Part shown: positions 1-6,578 of the stretch, piece after piece
Numbering within the stretch: position 1 is the stretch's first letter
Layout: every line of letters starts with the position of its first letter
Assembly (NCBI GenBank): GCA_030630445.1
Contig: DAOVNC010000129.1
Span: 1-8,747 of the forward strand
Reading direction: 5' to 3'
Length of the DNA: 8,747 nucleotides
DNA from: Kiritimatiellales bacterium
GTDB lineage: Bacteria > Verrucomicrobiota > Kiritimatiellia > Kiritimatiellales > Pontiellaceae
The notes under the pieces: generated by a model
The model's database searches: none
Told to the model about the DNA's origin: nothing
Seen by the model: only the letters and a program-made list of their open reading frames with translations
Position numbers and translations under genes: made by a program

Positions 1-2154
1 CTCTACATTGCGCAGGAAGTCAGCGCGCGCCACCTGCCGCGGGTCCTACTCGCCGATGAGGTGGGGCTGGGGAAGACGATCGAAGCGTGTCTGATTCTGC
101 ATCGGCTGATGGTCTGCGGGTTGGTTCAGCGGGTCTTAATCCTCGTTCCGCACGTGCTGGTTCACCAGTGGTTCGTTGAATTGCTGCGGCGTTTCAATCT
201 CTCGTTCAGCATATTCAACGAGGATCGCTGCGGGGCCATTGAAGCCAGCGATCCGGGCACGAACCCTTTCCTCGACGACCAGCTTGTGTTGGCCAGCGTC
301 GAGTTCCTCTCGGAAAATCCGGAGCGCGCCGCCCAGGCCTTCGCTAGCGATTGGGATCTGCTGATTGTCGACGAAGCCCATCATCTCCATTGGTCGCCTG
401 AACAAACCAGCCCCGAATACGATGTCGTCGAGCGCCTTGCCCGCAACACGCCACGGCTCTTGCTGCTCACGGCCAGCCCCGAACAGATGGGGCTCGAAAG
501 CCACTTTGCGCGCTTGCGGTTACTCGATCCCCATCGCTATCCCGATTTTTCCGCGTATCAAACCGAACATGATCGCTACGCGGATGTTGCCGCCGACATC
601 GGGCGGCGGCTGGAGTCGATCAGCGAGCAGGAGCTGGCCGAGGCGCTGGATCGTCATGGCCCGGGGCGCGTCATTTTCCGCAACACCCGCTCGCGCATGA
701 GCGGGTTTCCCAAGCGCCACCCCCATCCCGTGCCGCTGCAGCTTCCGAAAGGTGCCGCGTTGCTGGGCGGTGACGACCCGCGCATCAGCTGGCTGGTCGC
801 CTTCCTGCTTAATCATCCCAAGGAGAAGGTTCTGGTCATCTGCCGAACGCGTACCGAGGTCGCTGCGGTGGTCAAAGCCGTCCGGACCGGCGCGGGGGTG
901 GATGTGGCCCATTTCCACGAACAGATGCCGCTGGTACAATGCGACCGGCAGGCCGCCTGGTTCGCGGAACCGGATGGCGCCCGCATTATGGTGGTTTCGG
1001 AAATGGGGGGCGAAGGCCGCAACTTCCAGTTTGCCTCGCACCTCGTCCTGATTGACCTGCCGCGCGACCCGGAACTACTGGAGCAGCGCATCGGTAGACT
1101 CGACCGGATCGGTCAGCGCGGCGATGTCCACATCCACGTGCCCTATCTGCTGGGAACGAAAGAGGAACAGGTCGTGCGGTGGATGCATGAAGGGCTCAAT
1201 GCCTTTGCCGAACCGGTCGTCGGAGGCTTTGAGTTGCTCGAACGCTTCGATGCGCAGTTGCATGAGGTCACCGATGCGGTCATCACCGAGACCCAAGTCT
1301 TCTATAAGAAGCTCCGCGCGCAAATAACCGAGGGGCGTGACCGCTTGTTGGAGCTCTCCTCCTTCCGCCCCGACATCGGCGATGCCGTCGCGCGGCAGAT
1401 CAACGAAATCGAGCGGTCGCCCGCTCTGAAGGACTATCTACTTTGGATCTTCGAACATTACGGCGTGCACGCTGAGCCGCTCAATGAAACTAGCTACCAT
1501 ATTCGCCCCGACCAAATGTTCGACGACTGGTTTCCGTTGAAGGCCGAAGGCATCCGGATCACCTTTAATCGGGACGAAGCACTGACCCGCCCCGACACCA
1601 CGCTGATGAGCTGGGACCACCCGATGGTCACCGGCGCTGGCGAACTGATTCTCGGGTCCGAGCGAGGCCGCTGTGCCATGGCCGTGGATCCGGATCAGGA
1701 CAGCCCGCTGAAACTCCAGGCCATCTATGTGCTGGAAACGGTGGCACCACCGGGACTCAACGCCGACCGCTTCCTGCCCCCCACCCCGGTCAGCGTCACG
1801 GTCGACCATGCGGGCAATGCCGTTGACGGAGCCGTGGCGCTGGACCTGAAAGACGGCGAACCTTGGAAATTGCTGGAGCATGAGTCGATCCGCCAGCAGC
1901 TGATCCCCGCGATGATTGAGGCCACGCGCCCACTCGCGGAGCAGGCCGCCCAATCCGCCATTGCCGACGCGCGCCGTTGCATGCTGGAAACATTGGGATC
2001 AGACTTCAAGCGGCTCGAATATCTCAAGCAGGTCAACGACAACATACGCGAAGAAGAACTCGCCCACGCACGCGATGCCATCACCGAGCTCGACGAGAAA
2101 CTAGCCGCCGCCCGCCTGCGCCTCGACGCGATCCGCGTCATCAGTGCCAGCTAG
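1..2154 (+). CDS. rapA: RNA polymerase-associated ATPase RapA (HepA), 5'-truncated by the window edge
   Basis: This is a SNF2-family ATPase that binds RNA polymerase and helps recycle it after transcription. The frame is open from base 1, so 717 residues are visible and the N-terminus lies outside. Numbering from base 1, the Walker A motif DEVGLGKT is at residues 19-26, DEAH at 124-127, LTASPEQ near 156-162, and motif VI QRIGRLDRIGQ at 362-372. The phrase GGEGRNFQFASH and the C-terminal RFLPPTPV segment are typical of RapA and not of other Swi2/Snf2 proteins. From memory of E. coli RapA (968 aa), about 155 N-terminal residues are missing. The linker between the two RecA-like lobes (after the LLDPHRYPDF segment) is clearly shorter here. 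A GTG at base 61 is an internal valine codon inside Walker A and not a start. The TAG stop is shared with the end of the adjacent MITE-like element. Confidence 0.95.
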   Translation, partial: LYIAQEVSARHLPRVLLADEVGLGKTIEACLILHRLMVCGLVQRVLILVPHVLVHQWFVELLRRFNLSFSIFNEDRCGAIEASDPGTNPFLDDQLVLASVEFLSENPERAAQAFASDWDLLIVDEAHHLHWSPEQTSPEYDVVERLARNTPRLLLLTASPEQMGLESHFARLRLLDPHRYPDFSAYQTEHDRYADVAADIGRRLESISEQELAEALDRHGPGRVIFRNTRSRMSGFPKRHPHPVPLQLPKGAALLGGDDPRISWLVAFLLNHPKEKVLVICRTRTEVAAVVKAVRTGAGVDVAHFHEQMPLVQCDRQAAWFAEPDGARIMVVSEMGGEGRNFQFASHLVLIDLPRDPELLEQRIGRLDRIGQRGDVHIHVPYLLGTKEEQVVRWMHEGLNAFAEPVVGGFELLERFDAQLHEVTDAVITETQVFYKKLRAQITEGRDRLLELSSFRPDIGDAVARQINEIERSPALKDYLLWIFEHYGVHAEPLNETSYHIRPDQMFDDWFPLKAEGIRITFNRDEALTRPDTTLMSWDHPMVTGAGELILGSERGRCAMAVDPDQDSPLKLQAIYVLETVAPPGLNADRFLPPTPVSVTVDHAGNAVDGAVALDLKDGEPWKLLEHESIRQQLIPAMIEATRPLAEQAAQSAIADARRCMLETLGSDFKRLEYLKQVNDNIREEELAHARDAITELDEKLAAARLRLDAIRVISAS

Positions 2155-2328
2155 AGCAATTCACGGTTGTGACGCCGCACGGAACTGTTTCGTAGAGCCG
2201 GAGGCAGCCTGCTTGAAGAGCGGGAGCGACCAAAGGAAGCGTCAACCGACGTCCTCGTCGCTTGCCCGCACACAGAGAACGCGACGGGGACGTCGCGTCT
2301 ACGACATTTCATTCGTGAATTGCTCTAG
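2151..2328. mobile_element. MITE-like 178-bp non-coding element with 15-bp terminal inverted repeats
   Basis: Both ends carry CTAGAGCAATTCACG: in direct orientation at 2151-2165 and as a perfect reverse complement at 2314-2328. No plausible gene lies between. Because CTAG is itself palindromic, the outer four bases can be read as a duplicated CTAG target, leaving GAGCAATTCACG as the true end. A YTAR-type 4-bp target is known for the IS5 group of insertion sequences, so an IS5-related MITE is a reasonable inference. Removing 2155-2328 leaves CTAG in place and keeps the rapA stop. The interior holds a strong hairpin (2247-2295). A full-length IS with the same ends is not in the window, so its origin is unproven. 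Confidence 0.75.
2247..2295. repeat. Hairpin inside the MITE-like element
   Basis: The arm CGACGTCCTCGTCGC (2247-2261) pairs with GCGACGGGGACGTCG (2281-2295) at 14 of 15 positions across a 19-base loop. It lies about 90 bases after the rapA stop and could act as a 3' stabiliser or a weak terminator, but no T-run follows it. Internal hairpins of this kind are common in MITEs. Confidence 0.6.
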
Positions 2329-2431
2329 GGGACGACAGGCATCAGGCAAAAACTGCGCCACAAACTACTCGATGGGTTCGATGCCTTCCTCGCGCTGATC
2401 ATAAAATTGCCGTCCTCCAGATACGGTGGGC

Positions 2432-2459
2432 TTGACCTATTCCAAAAGCCTGCTATCTT
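2432..2459 (+). promoter_or_regulatory. Sigma-70-type promoter of the ars operon
   Basis: The -35 box TTGACC (2432-2437) and the -10 box TATCTT (2454-2459) are separated by 16 bases. A TG at 2451-2452 makes it an extended -10 (TGCTATCTT). It lies just upstream of arsR and outside the MITE-like element, so the promoter should have survived that insertion. Confidence 0.55.
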
Positions 2460-2463
2460 TTAA

Positions 2464-2479
2464 TTCGTTATTTGGCGAA
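2464..2479. promoter_or_regulatory. Possible ArsR operator
   Basis: A short inverted repeat, TTCG, eight bases, then CGAA, begins five bases after the -10 box and overlaps the expected transcription start. ArsR-family repressors bind imperfect dyads in this position. The arms are only four bases long, so the call is tentative. Confidence 0.3.
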
Positions 2480-2492
2480 GTATAGGATTGGC

Positions 2493-2852
2493 ATGGACAA
2501 GTTTATTGAAACGACTAAAGCGATTTCGGATCCGAACCGGGTGCGGGCGTTGATGGCGCTGCGGGGCAGGGAGCTGTGCGTGTGCCGAATTATCGAATTG
2601 CTGCAACTGGCGCCGTCGACGGTGTCGAAGCATTTGACGATTCTGAAGCAGGCGGGGTTGATCGAAGGACGCAAGGAGGGGCGCTGGATGCACTACCGCC
2701 TGCCCGACGACAAAAATTCCAAGGCGTGGAAAACGCTGGACTGGGTTTTTAAGTCCCTGGAAAATTCGCCGGAGATCAAGACGGATAATAAGCGGATCAC
2801 AGCGATTATCGGCACGGACATCGCGGAACTGACTCGGATCTACAAGAAGTAG
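2493..2852 (+). CDS. arsR: ArsR-family metal-responsive repressor
   Basis: A 119-residue winged-helix repressor that probably controls its own operon and releases DNA on binding As(III), Sb(III) or a trivalent organoarsenical. The metal-site motif ELCVC places Cys29 and Cys31 in the helix before the DNA-recognition helix, as in the plasmid R773 ArsR. These are the only cysteines in the protein, and the third ligand position of R773 (C-x-C-x-x-C) is isoleucine here. The helix-turn-helix is at about 38-58 (LAPSTVSKHLTILKQAGLI), followed by the wing EGRKEGRWMHYRL. The ATG at 2493 is preferred over a TTG at 2472: the protein then starts like other family members, and the TTG would fall inside the candidate operator. 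The ribosome-binding site is weak (TAGG, about seven bases upstream). The stop overlaps the AGGGGGAT ribosome-binding site of the next gene. Confidence 0.92.
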   Translation: MDKFIETTKAISDPNRVRALMALRGRELCVCRIIELLQLAPSTVSKHLTILKQAGLIEGRKEGRWMHYRLPDDKNSKAWKTLDWVFKSLENSPEIKTDNKRITAIIGTDIAELTRIYKK

Positions 2853-2862
2853 GGGGATAGAC

Positions 2863-3312
2863 ATGAAACGCATTTTGACCCTTATAACCGTATTGGCCGC
2901 CATCGTCGGCGTGATTGTCCTGAAGAAGGGCCAGCAGGAAGCGACCTCTCCCCTGCCCTCCCATACGCCTGGCATGCCGCGCCTGCTGGATCTTGGATCG
3001 AAGAGTTGTACCGCCTGCACGATGCTTGAACCCGTGCTGGAGGAGCTGAGGTCAAACCATGTCGGGCGTCTTCAAGTCGACTTTATCGACGTGTGGGAAC
3101 ACGAACAGGTCGCCACGGACTATGGCGTCGAAATCATTCCCGTGCAGATCTTCTTCGATGCGAGCGGCAAGGAACTGTATCGCCACCAAGGATTTATTTC
3201 CGTTCAGGATATCGAAGCCAAGTTTGCAGAAGTGGGGATTGATCTAACGCGCCACTTAACGACGGATTATGAACCACGAAACACACGAAGTACACGAAAG
3301 CAGGCAGAATGA
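2863..3312 (+). CDS. Membrane-anchored thioredoxin-family protein, ArsF-like
   Basis: A 149-residue thiol-disulphide protein. Residues 4-20 form one hydrophobic segment preceded by Lys-Arg, with no clear signal-peptidase site, so it is probably a signal anchor that holds the domain on the outer face of the inner membrane. The redox motif is Cys49-Thr-Ala-Cys52, without the usual tryptophan. The cis-proline is Pro93 (IIPVQIFFD), followed by the GKELYRHQGF strand. Thioredoxins of this kind are encoded beside CcdA-type proteins in ars clusters and are annotated as ArsF-like; in Shewanella, arsEFG is linked to nitro-aromatic arsenical reduction and efflux. Here the likely partner is the next gene, which would supply electrons. 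The start has a strong AGGGGGAT site. The final residues, about 138-149 (RNT RST RKQ), are encoded by a 9-bp repeat and look acquired. The substrate is not determined by the sequence. Confidence 0.85.
   Translation: MKRILTLITVLAAIVGVIVLKKGQQEATSPLPSHTPGMPRLLDLGSKSCTACTMLEPVLEELRSNHVGRLQVDFIDVWEHEQVATDYGVEIIPVQIFFDASGKELYRHQGFISVQDIEAKFAEVGIDLTRHLTTDYEPRNTRSTRKQAE
3275..3300. repeat. Three-copy 9-bp tandem repeat (CACGAA core) in the 3' end of the thioredoxin gene
   Basis: CACGAA recurs at 3275, 3284 and 3293 with period nine. This is the intergenic motif of the type ACCACGAAACACACGAA seen scattered through many bacterial genomes (from memory). Because nine is a multiple of three, it reads in frame as RNT, RST, RKQ at the C-terminus of the thioredoxin. 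Confidence 0.7.
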
Positions 3313-3411
3313 TTTGAACCGCTTCGCTATTTGCTTTGCAAATTATCAATCGCGTTGCTCATGGGTGGCAAAATAATTTAAAACTTAGTCGCAAGAAAAA
3401 ATTATTCTGCC
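3303..3411. repeat. Dispersed-repeat cluster (GGCAGAATGATTT family) filling the gap in the ars operon
   Basis: Three related 13-mers occur here: GGCAGAATGATTT (3303-3315), GGCAAAATAATTT (3367-3379), and an inverted copy at 3399-3411 whose complement is GGCAGAATAATTT. The second and third form a 12-of-13 hairpin with a 19-base loop. Together with the CACGAA repeat just upstream they make a composite intergenic repeat of about 140 bp. No gene lies in the 137-bp gap (3313-3449), whereas the other intergenic spaces in the operon are 10-11 bp, so insertion is the likely explanation. Confidence 0.6.
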
Positions 3412-3449
3412 CCAAATACTGGAAAGTACGAGATAAAGGAAAGAACTAA

Positions 3450-4151
3450 ATGCTGAATGAGCTGTTCCAGACCTTGAACCATGCGATGACCGCGTCGCCG
3501 ACAACGGCACTCTCGGCGGCGTTCGCATGGGGTATTTGCAGTGTGGTGCTCAGCCCCTGCCATCTGGCCAGCATTCCGCTGTTGATCGCCTATGTGAACG
3601 ACCAGGACGTGAAAAACGCCCGCCACGCCGCCGGACTTTCGACGCTCTTCGCCCTCGGCATTCTTGCCACCATGGCGGTGATTGGCATCGCGACCGCAAT
3701 GGCGGGCCGCATGACCGGCGATACCGGAGCCATTGGCGGCTATGTGATGAGTGTTGTGTTTATCCTGATCGGCCTGCACCTGATGGATGTGATTTCCATT
3801 CCATGGTTTGGCACCGAGAAGGAAAAAGTCCACCGCAAGGGAATATGGGGCGCGTTGTTGCTCGGGCTGCTGTTCGGCATTGCATCGGGGCCGTGCACCT
3901 TCGCGTTTCTGGCGCCTGTGCTGGCGGTGGTTTTCAATAGCGCATCCGACAACGCGACATTCGGTTTCTTGATGCTGGCACTGTATGGGCTGGGTCATTG
4001 CTCCGTGTTGATCCTTGCCGGAACCTCGGTCGAACGGGCCAAGCATTTTGCCGACTGGAACCGCGAAACCAAAACCGCCCGGCGCGTCAAGGCCGCCATC
4101 GGCATCCTGCTGATTCTGGCCGGGCTCTACTTTCTATACAAAACGGTTTAA
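3450..4151 (+). CDS. CcdA-type thiol electron transporter / ArsG-like membrane protein
   Basis: A 233-residue inner-membrane protein with about six helices (near 20-48, 62-86, 94-117, 132-162, 170-192 and 212-230). The two CcdA/DsbD hallmark cysteines are in related contexts: SPC37HLASIPLL in the first helix and GPC149TFAFLAPVLAV in the fourth. Two further cysteines (30 and 184, GHC184SVLILAG) are present. CcdA-family proteins pass reducing equivalents from cytoplasmic thioredoxin across the membrane to an outer-face thiol protein, which here would be the anchored thioredoxin encoded just upstream. Close relatives in ars clusters are annotated as ArsG-type efflux permeases for aromatic aminoarsenicals, so direct transport is the competing interpretation. 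The start has a good site (AAAGGAAAG, 3435-3443). The downstream gene starts 11 bases after the stop. Electron transfer versus export cannot be decided from sequence alone. Confidence 0.85.
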   Translation: MLNELFQTLNHAMTASPTTALSAAFAWGICSVVLSPCHLASIPLLIAYVNDQDVKNARHAAGLSTLFALGILATMAVIGIATAMAGRMTGDTGAIGGYVMSVVFILIGLHLMDVISIPWFGTEKEKVHRKGIWGALLLGLLFGIASGPCTFAFLAPVLAVVFNSASDNATFGFLMLALYGLGHCSVLILAGTSVERAKHFADWNRETKTARRVKAAIGILLILAGLYFLYKTV

Positions 4152-4162
4152 AGGATCCTGCG

Positions 4163-5119
4163 ATGTTCCGATGGTTGGATAATCTGGTGGTTAAACTGGT
4201 CGAAAACATCTTCGGCCTTTCGGTTGAAACGCAGCTCGGCAGCAGTGTGCATTTCTTTTTCTACGACGTGGTCAAAATATTGATCCTGCTGTCGCTGATG
4301 ATCTTCGCGATCTCCTATCTGCGCAGCTATTTCCAGCCGCAGAAAACCAAGGCGATGCTGGAAAAAATTCATGGGATTCGGGCCCATGTGGCCGCTTCGC
4401 TGCTGGGGATCATCACGCCGTTTTGCTCGTGTTCGTCGGTCCCGATCTTTATCGGATTCATCGAGGCGGGCATTCCGCTGGGCGTTACCTTTTCGTTCCT
4501 CGTTACCTCGCCAATCGTCAACGAAGCGGCGTTCGCCATCCTGCTGGCGGCATTCGGGTGGAAGGTGGCTTTCACCTATGCGACCATGGGCGTGCTCATC
4601 GGCGTGGTGAGCGGAATAATTATCGGAAAATTCAAACCCGAAGCCCATCTGGAAGAAGAAGCGTTCAAGGGCGAAGCGTTCAATAAGCTCAAGCCGGACA
4701 TGACCCAGAGGGAGCGGTTGGCCTATGCCGCCGAGCACGTGGCCGACATTCTCAAACGCATCTGGATCTACCTGCTCATCGGGATTGGAATCGGCGCGGC
4801 CATCCACGGCTGGGCCCCCGAAGAGATCCTCGCGAAATATGCCGGAAGCGACAATCCACTCAGCGTCGTCGTCGCCGTGCTCTGCGGCATCCCGCTCTAT
4901 TCCAACGCGCTCGGCACCATCCCGATCGCCGAAGCACTGATCGGCAAAGGCGTCGGGCTCGGCACCGCGCTGGCCTTCATGATGGCCGTCACTGCCCTTT
5001 CCTTCCCGGAGATGGTTTTGCTACGCAAAGTGATGAAGCCGCGCCTGATCGCCATCTTCGTCGCCACCGCCGCCATCGGCATCCTGATTGTCGGATGGAT
5101 GTTCAATTTTTTGTTCTAA
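4163..5119 (+). CDS. Permease of the ArsP_1/DUF318 family (putative arsenical or metal efflux)
   Basis: A 318-residue polytopic membrane protein, probably exporting an arsenical or a thiophilic metal. The family signature is ITPFC88SC90SSVPIF, followed by the EAGIPLG segment and VTSPIVNE (114-121). A second related half follows at about 240-290 (CGIPLYSNALGTIPIAEALI, then AFMMAVTALSFPE), giving the internal duplication typical of the family. A charged cytoplasmic loop (about 157-195) separates the halves. The frame is open upstream to 3998, but that part overlaps the previous gene; the ATG at 4163 is chosen because AAAGGA (4150-4155) lies seven bases before it and the sequence then starts with a normal N-terminal amphipathic stretch. 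ArsP proteins export trivalent methyl and aromatic arsenicals, while related SO_0444-type proteins are linked to copper/zinc, so the substrate is uncertain. It is the last gene of the operon. Confidence 0.85.
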   Translation: MFRWLDNLVVKLVENIFGLSVETQLGSSVHFFFYDVVKILILLSLMIFAISYLRSYFQPQKTKAMLEKIHGIRAHVAASLLGIITPFCSCSSVPIFIGFIEAGIPLGVTFSFLVTSPIVNEAAFAILLAAFGWKVAFTYATMGVLIGVVSGIIIGKFKPEAHLEEEAFKGEAFNKLKPDMTQRERLAYAAEHVADILKRIWIYLLIGIGIGAAIHGWAPEEILAKYAGSDNPLSVVVAVLCGIPLYSNALGTIPIAEALIGKGVGLGTALAFMMAVTALSFPEMVLLRKVMKPRLIAIFVATAAIGILIVGWMFNFLF

Positions 5120-5142
5120 CAGCCCCTGACCCTGAGTCCGCC

Positions 5143-5163
5143 GATCTGGGTTTCCCGCAGATC
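5143..5163. repeat. Small hairpin after the permease gene
   Basis: GATCTGGG, a TTT loop, CCC, then GC and AGATC can form an eight-pair stem with a two-base bulge, 24 bases after the permease stop. No T-run follows, so a terminator function is weakly supported. It may instead be part of a dispersed CGCAGAT-type intergenic repeat into which the IS later inserted. Confidence 0.3.
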
Positions 5164-5180
5164 AACCTGGCTTCTGCGGA

Positions 5181-5190
5181 TTAAAGTTAA
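5181..5190. repeat. Left target-site duplication of the IS element
   Basis: TTAAAGTTAA lies immediately outside the left end of the IS and is repeated exactly at 6599-6608. A 10-bp duplication fits the IS4 group of the IS4 superfamily. Confidence 0.85.
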
Positions 5191-5270
5191 CAGGACATTC
5201 CCCATTTTTTGATGCCCGATTTGTGTAAGCCTTTGAGGGATCGGTACAAACCGCTTCCCTAAAGTGGAAT

Positions 5271-5321
5271 GGTCTCCTTTAATACCGATTGTTAACTCCA
5301 CATTACCAACCGAAGGAGACC
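5271..5321 (+). promoter_or_regulatory. Hairpin that would hide the transposase ribosome-binding site
   Basis: GGTCTCCTT (5271-5279) is perfectly complementary to AAGGAGACC (5313-5321), which contains the Shine-Dalgarno sequence of the transposase; T5280 and G5312 can add a wobble pair. The loop is 31 bases. RNA starting outside the IS would fold and block translation. A transcript starting inside the loop, for example from a TTTAAT -10 box at 5278-5283, would lack the left arm. Protection of this kind against read-through expression is known for IS10 and IS50. Confidence 0.55.
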
Positions 5322-5324
5322 GGA

Positions 5325-6578
5325 ATGAACCGTACGCAGACCGCACTTAAAATCCGAGACCAGTTTGATGGATTTATGGGGATAGTCTCTCCCCATTTTT
5401 CAAAGCCGATCTCTAAGTTCCTCAAACAGATGGTATTCGGACTCCAGTCGGCGAAGGATATTAAGCTGAGCAATGTGGCCCGGGCGCTTGATGAATCCAT
5501 TGCGCTGAAGAAAACCGAGGAGCGCCTGTCGCGGAACCTCAAGGCGGAAGGGCTCGATGGGAAACTCAACACGATAATCGCCGAAGAAGGGGCTTCAAGA
5601 ATCGGCAAGGATACGCTGATCATCGTCGACCCAACCGACATCCGAAAGGAATACGCCGAGAAAATGCCGTACCTCGCCACCATCCGTGACGGAAGTTCAG
5701 GGGAACTTGCCACGGGATATTCCGGTTGCATGGCGGTGGCCTGTGAACCGCGCCGCCGCACAATGACCCCGCTCCATCTTCGACTATGGTCGTCCGAAGC
5801 CCCTGATTTCGTTAGCGAGAACCACCAGGTGCTCGAAGTCATGCGCACCCTCCACGAGGCTGCCAGCGGACGGGGCATTTTCGTTTATGACCGCGGTGGC
5901 GACCGCAAAACCATTATGCACAAGCTGCTCGACTGGGGCGCGAGGATGGTCATCCGGCAGGTGGGCAACCGCCATGTCGTTTTCAACGGCAAGCTTCGCG
6001 AAGAACTCGAGGTCGCAGAGGGTTGCGCAATGAAATACGCAGAAACCATCGTGAAAGAAACCCGTAAAGGCGAAAAAGTCTACCACTTGGAGTTCGGCGT
6101 GCGCCGAGTGAAGCTGCCCAGTCGCGATGAGCAGATGGCCCTTGTCGTGGTCAGGGGGTTCGGCAGGAAACCGTTGATGCTACTCACCAATGTCGAAGTG
6201 AAAAGCAGCCGGAAATCCATATGGCGCATTGTGGAGGCCTACATCTCCCGCTGGCTCGTCGAGGAGGCCATTCGTTTCATGAAACAGGCTTACAACCTCG
6301 AAGACATCCGCCTGCTCGACTGGCAGCGGCTCAAGAATATGATGGGTATCCTGCTTGTCGCCCTCTACTTCCTGAGCGTTCATCTTGGAACGGGATTGAG
6401 GCTCGAAATCCTTGCCGGGCACATCGTGGCGGCATCCAAGCGCTTCTATGGAGTCACTGAGTTCTGCTACTACGCTCTGGCCGACGGCATCGGGGCGTTA
6501 CTCTCGCGCATCAGCCCGAAAAAGGGGGAACCACCGCCCAAAGAAAGCCCGCAAGACCTACTGCCAGGATTTAGCTGA
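5325..6578 (+). CDS. IS4-superfamily DDE transposase
   Basis: A 417-residue transposase catalysing cut-and-paste movement of the surrounding IS. The DDE triad can be placed: Asp102 in LIIVDPTD, Asp189 in FVYDRGGDR, and Glu313 within a perfect Y-(2)-R-(3)-E-(6)-K motif (Tyr306, Arg309, Glu313, Lys320), the signature of the IS4 superfamily. An insertion of mainly beta-type sequence lies between the second Asp and the Glu, also typical. The frame is open upstream to a TTG at 5289, but the ATG at 5325 is chosen because GAAGGAGA (5312-5319) precedes it at normal spacing. That ribosome-binding site is part of an inhibitory hairpin. The gene appears intact, with no frameshift or missing catalytic residue, so it may be active. 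Confidence 0.93.
   Translation: MNRTQTALKIRDQFDGFMGIVSPHFSKPISKFLKQMVFGLQSAKDIKLSNVARALDESIALKKTEERLSRNLKAEGLDGKLNTIIAEEGASRIGKDTLIIVDPTDIRKEYAEKMPYLATIRDGSSGELATGYSGCMAVACEPRRRTMTPLHLRLWSSEAPDFVSENHQVLEVMRTLHEAASGRGIFVYDRGGDRKTIMHKLLDWGARMVIRQVGNRHVVFNGKLREELEVAEGCAMKYAETIVKETRKGEKVYHLEFGVRRVKLPSRDEQMALVVVRGFGRKPLMLLTNVEVKSSRKSIWRIVEAYISRWLVEEAIRFMKQAYNLEDIRLLDWQRLKNMMGILLVALYFLSVHLGTGLRLEILAGHIVAASKRFYGVTEFCYYALADGIGALLSRISPKKGEPPPKESPQDLLPGFS

Noticed and set aside
136..1953. Long minus-strand frames opposite rapA.
   Set aside because: They are shadows of a high-G+C gene with unambiguous RapA motifs on the plus strand.
2329..2459. A plus-strand frame in phase with rapA after the MITE-like element (IRQKLRHKLLDGFDAFLALI) that could be a lost RapA tail or a small gene.
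   Set aside because: RapA already ends where the family normally ends, the TAG is restored whether or not the element is removed, and the frame has no start codon with a ribosome-binding site. It overlaps the ars promoter.
2472..2492. TTG start for ArsR seven codons upstream.
   Set aside because: It falls in the probable operator and transcription-start zone, has no ribosome-binding site, and lengthens the protein beyond the family norm.
3275..3411. Short repeats in the ars operon as a CRISPR array.
   Set aside because: The units are 9-13 bases with irregular spacing and mixed orientation, there are no 28-37 bp repeats with unique spacers, and there is no cas gene.
3998..4162. Extension of the permease upstream to 3998 to give a 373-residue protein.
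   Set aside because: The extra residues overlap the CcdA-like gene in another frame and are Arg/Pro-rich and non-membrane. ATG 4163 has a good ribosome-binding site and the proper N-terminus.
3402..4807. Minus-strand frames of about 215 codons opposite the CcdA-like and permease genes.
   Set aside because: They are rich in His, Arg and Gln, typical antisense translations of membrane-protein genes, with no start signals.
5289..5324. TTG start for the transposase twelve codons upstream.
   Set aside because: The strong GAAGGAGA site lies just before ATG 5325 and would be inside the coding region otherwise.
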